From contig NZ_JBHRSZ010000004.1 in NCBI RefSeq assembly GCF_042646085.1, forward strand, positions 434,001 through 498,000: a stretch of 64,000 nt of DNA, written 5' to 3'. The notes under the pieces are model-generated. The model was not told where the DNA came from. It worked only from the letters and a program-made list of their open reading frames with translations, and made no database searches. The DNA comes from Litoribrevibacter euphylliae (GTDB lineage Bacteria > Pseudomonadota > Gammaproteobacteria > Pseudomonadales > Litoribrevibacteraceae). The first letter of the stretch is position 1. The number at the start of each line of letters is the position of its first letter. Below are positions 43,201 to 50,300 of this stretch, piece by piece. The translations under genes and the position numbers were made by a program.

Positions 43201-46176
43201 ATGAAAATCCAAAATGCTGCGAAAGGCTTTCTGGCATGCGCCGTAGTGGTAGGTGCACAGTTGGATGCTGACGTGTTACAGGCAAATGTACTGCTTGCCG
43301 GAGAACAAGAAAATGCGGTTCATGAATTGGCTCAAGGCTGTTACGCCATTCAATCTCCAACAACAGGGTATTATCTGAAAAAGTTTTACAAAGGCGGGCC
43401 GGTCGATAATGGCTTGAGTTATCGATTTGAATCCATAGCGGCTGAAGATGCGACCCACTTCTTCTTTAAGCCGACCTCCTTCTCTAACTATATGTTAACA
43501 GACAAAGACGGCCGTTATTTTGCCAGTCATCTGCCTGCACAAATCAGTGCCGGGCGGTATGCCGGTACCTTTGCTGAATGGGAAATGGAAGCGAATGGCG
43601 ACTCGGTGAATGGCTTTAAATTCAGTTTCCGTGGCAATGCGCTGAACATGTGGTTGCGCCATAACTACAGTGACGGGGGCTTGTATTTCTTTGATTTACT
43701 CAACCCAACCAACAGAACAAGCGAGGCGGAATTTAACCTCGTAGCACAGGCGGATTGTACGCCGTTCCCTGAAATTACGGTTAATGTTTCCGGTGATAAA
43801 GATGCGCTGAAAGGCGATGCCAGTGCGCCGGTACGAGGCTTTGTTGACCCGCATACACACATTACGTCCTATGAGTTTATGGGCGGCAAGATGATGCATG
43901 GTAAGCCGTTCCATCGCTGGGGTGTAGAAACGGCATTGAGCGACAGTAGCTCAATTCACGGGCCAAACGGTTCGTTGGATTTAATCGGAAACCTCTATAC
44001 CTTTGGTGATCCGAACATGCGTTACGATACTCGTGGCTGGCCTGAGTTCCCTTGGTGGCCGAACCATGAGCAGATGAGCCACTCCGGTTATTACTACAAG
44101 TGGATCGAGCGGGCGTACATGTCCGGCTTGCGTCTGATGGTGACGGATCTCGTGGAAAACGAAGTGCTGTGTAAAGTGCAGTCCACAGTGAATCCGGGCA
44201 GCTGGATCAACCCGAACAGCTGTAACACCATGGACAGTATACGTTTGCAGGTTCAGCGTTTGAATGAAATGCAAGCTTACATCGATGCCCAATCCGGTGG
44301 CCCTGGTAAAGGCTTCTTCCAGTTGGTGCACTCGCCAGAACAAGCGCGTGAAGTGATTGCGAATGGTCAAATGGCGGTATTGATGGGCGTTGAAGCCTCT
44401 GAAACCTTCAACTGCGGTAAGAAAGATAAGTGTAATCGCAACGACATCGAAGCCCAGTTGAACGAGCTATACGATCTAGGGGTTCGTACGCTCTATCCTG
44501 CGCATAAGTTTGATAACCAACTGAGTGGTTCGCGCGTTGAGCATGGCTTTATCAACGTTGGCCAATTACTCGCCACCGAGAAGTTCTTCGAAACCAAAGA
44601 ATGTGATGAAGATACCGGCGGTAACTACTTTACCTCTGGCTTCCCGATCATTGGTGATGTGCCATTCATTAAAGAAATTCTCGATGTCGCTGGTTTGAAT
44701 CCGCAATACGATGAAACCATTCAGCACTGTAATAAGCATGGTTTGAGCGAACTGGGTGTGTATCTGATCAACCGTATGATTGACAAAGGCATGTTGATCG
44801 AGCTGGATCACACCAGTAAAGACAGTGCCTCAGCGATTCTGGATATTGTGGAAGCGCGTAACTACAGCGGGGTGATTTCATCGCACAGCTGGATGAGCCC
44901 ATCACGAAACGGGGCGATTCATAAAAACGTGAAACGCTTGATTCATCAAGGCGGTTTTGTTGCTCCTTACAACTGGCACGCTAATTCTATTGCTAACAGC
45001 ATCTCCAACTATCTGGATGAAGTAGAAAAAACACCGTATCTGAATGGGGTGAGCTTCGGTACAGACATGAGTGGTTTAGGTTCTCAGCCAGGGCCGCGTG
45101 GCGATGTTGATACCAATCCGCTGAACTATCCGTTTACCTCTGAGTTTGGATTTGTGTTCGACAAGCAAGTATCGGGTAATCGCACCTTTGATTTGAATGT
45201 CGATGGTATTGCGCATTACGGCATGGTAGCAGATCACATTCAGGATCTACGCGAGCAAGCGCCATCACGTATTTATGAATCGGTCATGAACTCAGCAGAA
45301 GCGTACTTGCAGATGTGGGAGCGCGCCGAAGCCAATGCCAATGAAGACTATGTGAATCCATTGCGACCTTATGTCTCTATCTACAACCGTAAAGCTGGTC
45401 GTTGTATGGATGTACCAGGGCACGATGATAACTTGTTCAACGGCACCAATGTTCAGATTTGGGATTGTGACGATGACTCTTACGATCAACATTGGTTGTA
45501 CGACAAAGAACGCCAAATGTTCGTAAACCGTGCTGACCCAACCAAATGTTTGGACAATCGCGGGCAAGCCTACAACAACGGTGAAATCGTGATTTGGGAT
45601 TGTGTCGATAGCGATAACCTACGTTGGACTTACAACGGCAATGTGTTGGCCAGCAAACACGACAGCAACATCGTCGCGGACGCTTACAGCACAGGTAATG
45701 GCGGTAATGTAGGGCAGTGGGAATACCACGGCGCGGATTGGCAGCAATGGGAGCTAAGACCTTTCATGCCTGTTCACCGTTGGGTCGACTTCCGCGACAA
45801 GCGTTCAGGCAAATGTTTAGACGTCACCAACAGCCAAGTTGCGAACGGCACGAAAGTTCAACTGCATGACTGTAACGGTACGGCGGCTCAGCAATGGTAT
45901 TACGATTCCATCAAAGGCACATTGAAGAGCCAGTTAGACGGCAACATGTGTCTGGATGTACCAAACGGTGATGTTTCTGAAGGTGTCCAACTGCAGATTT
46001 GGGAATGTCAGGAAGGCAACCTCAATCAACAGTTTGACCGCAGTAACAAGGCCTTTCGTTCTCGCCACAACACCAACCGAGTAGTGGATGCAGCGGGCAC
46101 GGATAATGGTGCAGCCATCGTGATGTGGGAATACCACGGCGGCGATAACCAAAAATGGCGTCCAAGTTTGAACTAA
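43201..46176 (+). CDS. Secreted M19-like metallohydrolase with ricin-type lectin repeats
   Basis: This is a 991-residue exported protein. After a signal-like N-terminus, residues about 35-185 form a beta-trefoil/fascin-like module (CYAIQSPTTGYYLKKF). The catalytic region (about 215-720) has amidohydrolase-type motifs: GFVDPHTHITSYEFMGG, LMGVEASETFNC, MLIELDHTSKDSASAILDIVE and SGVISSHSWMSPS, then FGTDMSGLGS. These resemble the metal ligands of the M19 membrane dipeptidases, though it is much longer. Residues about 725-990 hold two ricin-B-like lectin domains with repeated QxW-type blocks (QHWLYD, LRWTYN, QQWELRP, QQWYYD, QKWRPS) and many cysteines. It probably binds a glycan and cleaves a small amide or peptide outside the cell; the substrate is unknown. 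Confidence 0.8.
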   Translation: MKIQNAAKGFLACAVVVGAQLDADVLQANVLLAGEQENAVHELAQGCYAIQSPTTGYYLKKFYKGGPVDNGLSYRFESIAAEDATHFFFKPTSFSNYMLTDKDGRYFASHLPAQISAGRYAGTFAEWEMEANGDSVNGFKFSFRGNALNMWLRHNYSDGGLYFFDLLNPTNRTSEAEFNLVAQADCTPFPEITVNVSGDKDALKGDASAPVRGFVDPHTHITSYEFMGGKMMHGKPFHRWGVETALSDSSSIHGPNGSLDLIGNLYTFGDPNMRYDTRGWPEFPWWPNHEQMSHSGYYYKWIERAYMSGLRLMVTDLVENEVLCKVQSTVNPGSWINPNSCNTMDSIRLQVQRLNEMQAYIDAQSGGPGKGFFQLVHSPEQAREVIANGQMAVLMGVEASETFNCGKKDKCNRNDIEAQLNELYDLGVRTLYPAHKFDNQLSGSRVEHGFINVGQLLATEKFFETKECDEDTGGNYFTSGFPIIGDVPFIKEILDVAGLNPQYDETIQHCNKHGLSELGVYLINRMIDKGMLIELDHTSKDSASAILDIVEARNYSGVISSHSWMSPSRNGAIHKNVKRLIHQGGFVAPYNWHANSIANSISNYLDEVEKTPYLNGVSFGTDMSGLGSQPGPRGDVDTNPLNYPFTSEFGFVFDKQVSGNRTFDLNVDGIAHYGMVADHIQDLREQAPSRIYESVMNSAEAYLQMWERAEANANEDYVNPLRPYVSIYNRKAGRCMDVPGHDDNLFNGTNVQIWDCDDDSYDQHWLYDKERQMFVNRADPTKCLDNRGQAYNNGEIVIWDCVDSDNLRWTYNGNVLASKHDSNIVADAYSTGNGGNVGQWEYHGADWQQWELRPFMPVHRWVDFRDKRSGKCLDVTNSQVANGTKVQLHDCNGTAAQQWYYDSIKGTLKSQLDGNMCLDVPNGDVSEGVQLQIWECQEGNLNQQFDRSNKAFRSRHNTNRVVDAAGTDNGAAIVMWEYHGGDNQKWRPSLN

Positions 46177-46210
46177 GCGCGCCGGGATCTAATGAAATAA
46201 GAAAGTAATG

Positions 46211-46245
46211 AAAAGGTGACCTCGGTTGGTCGCCTTTTCTTTTTT
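46211..46245 (+). terminator. Rho-independent terminator after the lectin hydrolase
   Basis: AAAAGGTGACC-TCGGTT-GGTCGCCTTTT is an 11-bp stem with one T-G pair, followed by CTTTTTTT. It lies 35 bases after the stop codon. Confidence 0.93.
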
Positions 46246-46338
46246 TGATGCGCTGAAACTGTTAATACAAGTGCAATAAATACGGAATAAAAATTTAAGA
46301 ATTCAGACAAGTAACTACAAAAATTAAGGATGATCAAA

Positions 46339-47172
46339 ATGATACATGCTGCGTTTAAAACACTGTTTACCCTCTTGATTCTTATCGCTTCTTTCAACCA
46401 AGCCCTTGCCATTGAAATTCTTGCGCATCGTGGTGCCTCCGGTGAATACCCTCAAGGCACGGCGTTGGCATTTCAAAAAGCGCTCGAACAAGGGGCAGAC
46501 ATTCTGGAATTGGATGTTCATCTTTCCAAAGACCAACACGTGATTATTAACCACGATGCTGACCTCAAGAAAAACGTCGGGATCTCTGACAAGATCAAAG
46601 ACCTGACCTTAGCGGAACTTAAAACACTAGATGCAGGCCATGAGTTCACCATCGACGATGGCGCCAGCTACCCGTTCAGAAACCAAGGCTTACAGTTGTT
46701 GGCTCTCAATGAACTGTTCGAGTTATTCCCGTACGAACGATTCAATGTGGAAATCAAAGTCAATGATGAAACGCTGGCGGAACGCGTTTGGAAGCTAATC
46801 TCTGATTACCAACTTCAAGACCGTGTCGTGGTTGCCAGCCAACACAGCAAAGCCATGAAACATTTCCGAAACGTGAGTTACGGCGACGTTAAAACCAGTG
46901 CCACCATCGCCGAGTTAGTCGAAGCCAGTATCGCATGGAGCACCGGCTTTGGTTGGGCGTTCAAACCCAAATTCGACGTGGCTCAACTACCGTTCTCCAT
47001 TACCACCAAACCTTACGTTCGCTTCTTCCAAGGCAAAGGCGTCACCGTTGATCTTTGGACAGTAAATGACGTGGACGACATCGAACGCGCAGTTAGCCTA
47101 GGCGTTGATGGCATTATTGGGGACTACCCAGGGCGTATTTATGATGTGCTGGAAGACATGGGGCAGAGATAA
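46339..47172 (+). CDS. Exported glycerophosphodiester phosphodiesterase
   Basis: GDPD enzymes hydrolyse glycerophosphodiesters (deacylated phospholipids) to glycerol-3-phosphate and an alcohol. The 277-residue protein has a signal peptide (LLILIASFNQALA) and the GDPD motifs ILAHRGASGEYPQGTALAFQKAL and ADILELDVHLSKDQHVIINHD, with the catalytic His and metal-binding Glu/Asp. The C-terminus has VTVDLWTVNDVDDIERAVSLGVDGIIGDYP. I chose ATG 46339 because TAAGGA ends eight bases upstream; ATG 46330 overlaps that site. It follows the lectin hydrolase after a strong terminator, so it has its own promoter. Confidence 0.93.
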   Translation: MIHAAFKTLFTLLILIASFNQALAIEILAHRGASGEYPQGTALAFQKALEQGADILELDVHLSKDQHVIINHDADLKKNVGISDKIKDLTLAELKTLDAGHEFTIDDGASYPFRNQGLQLLALNELFELFPYERFNVEIKVNDETLAERVWKLISDYQLQDRVVVASQHSKAMKHFRNVSYGDVKTSATIAELVEASIAWSTGFGWAFKPKFDVAQLPFSITTKPYVRFFQGKGVTVDLWTVNDVDDIERAVSLGVDGIIGDYPGRIYDVLEDMGQR

Positions 47173-47193
47173 GCCTGTGTTTCACAGGAAAAG

Positions 47194-47358
47194 CGGAATT
47201 ATTCCGTATTTATACAGGGAATAAATCTGTCTTTACTGAAGATGATTGACTACCTCATTGATTTCAGATGGAATTGATTGATTTGAAACTAACCAACCTT
47301 CGAGGATGGTAGATATTACGGATTAGTTCCGTCTTTAGATTACGGAATTTTTCCGTCT
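47194..47358. promoter_or_regulatory. Three iterated CGGAA/TTCCG dyads before the first cassette gene
   Basis: CGGAATTATTCCG (47194-47206) is a perfect dyad. ATTACGGATTAGTTCCGTCT (47315-47334) and ATTACGGAATTTTTCCGTCT (47339-47358) are near-identical 20-bp direct repeats with a 24-bp period, each carrying an ACGGA/TCCGT dyad. They lie in the 212-base gap before the gene at 47385. The pattern is that of a multi-site operator. Confidence 0.5.
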
Positions 47359-47365
47359 ATTAACT

Positions 47366-47372
47366 GTTATGG
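47366..47372 (+). other. Possible first cassette boundary (GTTATGG)
   Basis: GTTATGG precedes the first cassette gene by 13 bases. It resembles the GTTAT-type core of integron recombination sites but lacks a preceding attC hairpin, so it is weak evidence for the left edge of the cassette cluster. Confidence 0.25.
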
Positions 47373-47384
47373 CTAAGGAGAGAT

Positions 47385-47897
47385 ATGCTTCAGCACTCAG
47401 TACCTGACAACCATCTTAAGAGCATTGGAGATATAACTGTTTCCTTTGCTTTACTGGAATTTCAGTTGCAATCACTTATCAGATCACAATTGAATGAGCG
47501 TCAACGAATAGGCCAAATCATAACTGCTGAACTTTCTTTTAAAGGGCTAAAAGCTCTATTGGTCAGCTTGTATATTGAAAGGCACGGAAAAGACGACGCT
47601 GACTTTGAGAAATTAAAAACTCTAATTAATCGCGCAGGCCAAGCAGAAGAAAAGCGAAATCAAATCACACACTCCATTTGGGGCGCCGGCAAGGATGCCG
47701 ACTCGATCACAAGGATAAAAACCACAGCTAAAGAAAAGCATGGAATAAGATCTCAGTTCGAAGATGTATCTTCAGGCGATCTTGAGGCATTTGCAATTGA
47801 GATAAAAGAGTTAGCTCACGAAATACAAAATTTTTTGATTTACTTAATTAAGAATGGAAAAGCTATAAACAGCCATGAAACTCATCGTCTGCCATAA
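47385..47897 (+). CDS. Cassette-borne protein of unknown function
   Basis: This is a 170-residue soluble, mostly helical protein with no signal peptide. It opens with DNHLKSIGDITVSFALLEFQLQSLIRSQL and has a conserved-looking core EEKRNQITHSIWGAG. I do not recognise the family. The gene has AAGGAGAG eight bases before ATG 47385, and its stop codon lies inside the first arm of the attC site, which is the normal arrangement for an integron gene cassette. Codon use is more AT-rich than in the neighbouring metabolic genes, consistent with acquisition. Confidence 0.75.
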   Translation: MLQHSVPDNHLKSIGDITVSFALLEFQLQSLIRSQLNERQRIGQIITAELSFKGLKALLVSLYIERHGKDDADFEKLKTLINRAGQAEEKRNQITHSIWGAGKDADSITRIKTTAKEKHGIRSQFEDVSSGDLEAFAIEIKELAHEIQNFLIYLIKNGKAINSHETHRLP

Positions 47898-47960
47898 CAA
47901 TGCGCTGCTAGGGACAAACCTACGCTGCGCTTCGGTTTGCCCCAGAGCGCGGCGTTAGAG
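47892..47960 (+). other. Integron attC recombination site (complete)
   Basis: This site of about 69 bases has the full attC layout. The outer arms are CCATAAC (47892-47898) and GTTAGAG (47954-47960). The inner stem TGCGCT (47901-47906) pairs with AGCGCG (47946-47951). An unpaired spacer follows. The apical stem is GGG-A-CAAACC (47911-47920) with GGTTTG-CCC (47934-47942), and the A at 47914 is an unpaired extrahelical base. The terminal loop is 47921-47933. It sits between two plus-strand cassette-like genes. Confidence 0.85.
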
Positions 47961-47979
47961 CCCTATCGAGAAAATTCTA

Positions 47980-48315
47980 ATGTACAAAGCTGGATGCATA
48001 ATTCTAAGTGTTGCGGTTATTACAGTATCAGTTTTGTACTGGCGTGAGAGTAACCATAACGACTACCACAGAAGTAAAATGCACCAGTTCCAATTTATGG
48101 ATAAGTTAGGGGAGTTCATCGGGAGAGATATAACTGAGTTTCAATCAGTTTATCCTTCTGCTCAATGTGAAAACGACATATGTGTTGTTGATGCAAGGAA
48201 AATTAGCTACATCGATGTATTTAAAGATGAATCGGTTTCAGCAATAGATTTCTTTGGTATCGAACTGGTACTCGACAAAGGCAAAATAGTAAATATTAGG
48301 CAGCATAAGCCGTGA
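47980..48315 (+). CDS. Cassette-borne single-pass membrane protein of unknown function
   Basis: This 111-residue protein has one N-terminal membrane helix (CIILSVAVITVSVLYW) and a domain of about 85 residues outside it (FQSVYPSAQCENDICVVDARKISYIDVF). Two cysteines (CENDIC) may form a disulfide. No family is recognised. The ATG comes 19 bases after the attC core, and the stop abuts the next attC-like arm, as expected for an integron cassette. No good ribosome-binding site is visible, which is also common in cassettes. Confidence 0.7.
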   Translation: MYKAGCIILSVAVITVSVLYWRESNHNDYHRSKMHQFQFMDKLGEFIGRDITEFQSVYPSAQCENDICVVDARKISYIDVFKDESVSAIDFFGIELVLDKGKIVNIRQHKP

Positions 48316-48316
48316 G

Positions 48317-48397
48317 CACTAACATCTATATGACCGGAGCAGGTAAAACTACAATAGCATTTCACCATAGAGGTCGAAGCCTAAACACATGTTAGGA
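48317..48397 (+). other. Degenerate attC-like site
   Basis: CTAACAT (48319-48325) and ATGTTAG (48389-48395) are perfect 7-bp outer arms directly after one gene's stop and just before the next gene's start. An inner GACC/GGTC pairing is possible, but the rest of the hairpin is poor. Position and arms fit an attC; the internal structure looks decayed. Confidence 0.5.
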
Positions 48398-48400
48398 CGC

Positions 48401-48697
48401 ATGGCAATTCCTTGGATTCTTACGGCACTTCTGGTGTGCTCCCCATCAGCATACGCAACAAGTCAGTGCCCGACTGAGTTCGGACAAAAAGATCCCCTCA
48501 TTAATGTGCTTGGCTGGATTGTTGTTGCGGTAGGAATCATTATCGGTAGCATACTTTTCACATACATCATCCGACAGTCGCGCTTGATGCGCTTGCGATC
48601 TCGTTCTGTTGTCATCGTTCTTGGTTCTTTGGGGATGCTATTTGTATGGGGCGGCGGATTTGTTCTGGCGTTTGTGAATTTTTTCTTCAAATGTTAA
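48401..48697 (+). CDS. Cassette-borne membrane protein of unknown function
   Basis: This 98-residue protein has a signal peptide (PWILTALLVCSPSAYA) and two further membrane helices (GWIVVAVGIIIGSILFTYII and VIVLGSLGMLFVWGGGFVLAF) around a basic stretch. No family is recognised. I chose ATG 48401; the in-frame ATG at 48389 lies inside the attC core. The stop is seven bases before the GTCTAAC of the next attC. Confidence 0.7.
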   Translation: MAIPWILTALLVCSPSAYATSQCPTEFGQKDPLINVLGWIVVAVGIIIGSILFTYIIRQSRLMRLRSRSVVIVLGSLGMLFVWGGGFVLAFVNFFFKC

Positions 48698-48703
48698 GAC
48701 TGT

Positions 48704-48752
48704 GTCTAACAACGCCAGTCACGGCGATGTTTTTCGTTGCGGCTTCGTCTTC
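48704..48752 (+). other. Truncated attC site
   Basis: GTCTAAC (48704-48710) matches the inverse core consensus exactly and is followed by AACGCC and an apical stem GCGATG-TTTTT-CGTTGC. No GTTRRRY core follows within 100 bases, so the right arm appears to be missing. This probably marks a deletion or the right edge of the cassette cluster. Confidence 0.5.
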
Positions 48753-48853
48753 ACTATAAAGTCGCACATACTTGGGAGAGTTACTTCCCCGGTTTAACTG
48801 CAAGGCCTGACCCCGAAACGCAAGGATTAGAATCATTAAAGGAATATTGGAAA

Positions 48854-49285
48854 ATGGTAGCTTCTATAACGTTTATACTCGGATTAGCCTATTGTTTGAT
48901 TGGCATGGGACTCATCGGTTATGTTGGAAATGAGATTTCAACACCGAATGAAGGGGTCTTTAGCGACTATCCTTGGTTATTTTACCTGTTTTCTTCCATT
49001 CCCGTCGAAATTGTCACCGCTATCGTTCCTGCAATGATCATCGTCAGGCTAAACCATAAAAATTGTATCGCATTAGCAACTGCGGGTGCGGCAGTTGTCA
49101 TACCGCTTACCATTTATTATTTATATGTTGATTTCGCTATCACAAACCAGTTGTCTGGAGACAATTTAATAAGCGTTATCATCGCAAGTGCAATTTCAAC
49201 ATTGATTTTTGTTGGCGTACTGCCTCTGGTAATAGCCTGCATGAAACAATTCAGTGTTCTAACCCGCCAAGGTGAAGGACAGTAA
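48854..49285 (+). CDS. Membrane protein of unknown function, possibly 5'-truncated
   Basis: From ATG 48854 (AAGGAA nine bases upstream) this encodes a 143-residue protein with four membrane helices, starting SITFILGLAYCLIGMGLIGYV. The same frame is open upstream to 48737 and reads protein-like (TWESYFPGLTARPDPETQGL), so the gene may once have been longer and lost its 5' end at the broken attC. No family is recognised. It is the last plus-strand gene of the cassette region. Confidence 0.6.
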   Translation: MVASITFILGLAYCLIGMGLIGYVGNEISTPNEGVFSDYPWLFYLFSSIPVEIVTAIVPAMIIVRLNHKNCIALATAGAAVVIPLTIYYLYVDFAITNQLSGDNLISVIIASAISTLIFVGVLPLVIACMKQFSVLTRQGEGQ

Positions 49286-49379
49286 TAACCGTCCGCTGCA
49301 TAAGTGAAAAAATGGGAAAGTCATTAAAGCATATGCGCATTATGATCTCTAATCTGTTCTTAACATCTGAACTCTCTGG

Positions 49380-50300
49380 TCAATAGGTCGTTTGAGCATC
49401 TAAATGTTTGAGCGCCATCACCGCTGCTGATGTGCGGTTCTCAACATTGAGTTTCCGAAATACCTGTTCTAAATGTTTGTTTACCGTTCTTGGACTGACG
49501 CCTAAAATAATGGCGATTTCAGCATTGCCTTTACCTCGTGCCAGCCACAGTAGCACTTCGGACTCGCGTTCTGTTAAGCCAAAGCGTTCCCTAAGAATGT
49601 TTTCTTCACTGTGACGTTCCTGATCGACCAATCGCCATAAGTGCTCGTTGGCGTGGGCATCGCCAATGTAGCAGGCCACCAGCGCTTTGCTGCCAGCTTC
49701 AATAACCATGCTTTTATTTTGCAATTGCGCTTGTTTGAATACGGGCGACAGCACTTCATGAAGATGTTCATGCTGCCAACGGTTATCGAGTTCGGCCGAT
49801 TCAAATAATTCACGAGCTTGCGGTGTGGCCCAGAGTAGTTGGCCTTGGCTGTCAGTAGCGATAAGAAATTGGCCTGCCGAGTCGAGTGCGATGCGTGCAC
49901 TCTGTGTAAGTCGCGCATTGTTAAGATGGACGCGTATACGGGCAATGAGTTCTTCTCCATTAACTGGTTTTTGAATGTAATCAACACCGCCAGCATGAAA
50001 TCCTTTAAGGATACTTTCTGTGTCACTTAAGCCAGTCATAAAAATTACCGGTATGTGAGCGAGATGAGGAATGGCTTTAATCTGCTTACAGGTTTCGAAA
50101 CCGTCCATATTGGGCATGATAGCGTCCATTAGAATAATATCAGGGGGCATGCTCTTGGCTATGGCAAGTGCTTGGTTTCCTTCCAGTGCAATGAGTACCG
50201 TGAGACCTTCGGCATCGAGCGTATCATTGATCATGCCAAGTGAATCTGCGGAGTCATCTACAACGAGTACCAGGTCTTTTGGCTTGATGGGCTGCTTCAT
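49380..50300 (-). CDS. LuxR/NarL-type response regulator of the amide-transport locus
   Basis: This is a 306-residue response regulator. The receiver (residues 8-125) has VVDDSADSLG, the phospho-acceptor in IILMDAIMPNMDGFET, and KPVNGEEL. A PAS-like middle region follows (about 140-230), then a LuxR-type helix-turn-helix (about 240-298: LTERESEVLLWLARGKGNAEIAIILGVSPRTVNKHLEQVFRKL). Its ATG overlaps the stop of the NCS1-kinase gene (50297-50300), so the pair is translationally coupled. The likely target is the divergent urt/fmd operon, which has a strong palindrome upstream. Confidence 0.93.
   Translation of the reverse strand: MKQPIKPKDLVLVVDDSADSLGMINDTLDAEGLTVLIALEGNQALAIAKSMPPDIILMDAIMPNMDGFETCKQIKAIPHLAHIPVIFMTGLSDTESILKGFHAGGVDYIQKPVNGEELIARIRVHLNNARLTQSARIALDSAGQFLIATDSQGQLLWATPQARELFESAELDNRWQHEHLHEVLSPVFKQAQLQNKSMVIEAGSKALVACYIGDAHANEHLWRLVDQERHSEENILRERFGLTERESEVLLWLARGKGNAEIAIILGVSPRTVNKHLEQVFRKLNVENRTSAAVMALKHLDAQTTY

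Noticed and set aside
43276..44811. Several minus-strand frames inside the lectin hydrolase gene
   Set aside because: All are antisense shadows of a long conserved coding region.
49276..49360. A fourth attC site after the last cassette-region gene
   Set aside because: AATAACC is present but no GTTRRRY core or convincing stem follows; the pairing is too weak.
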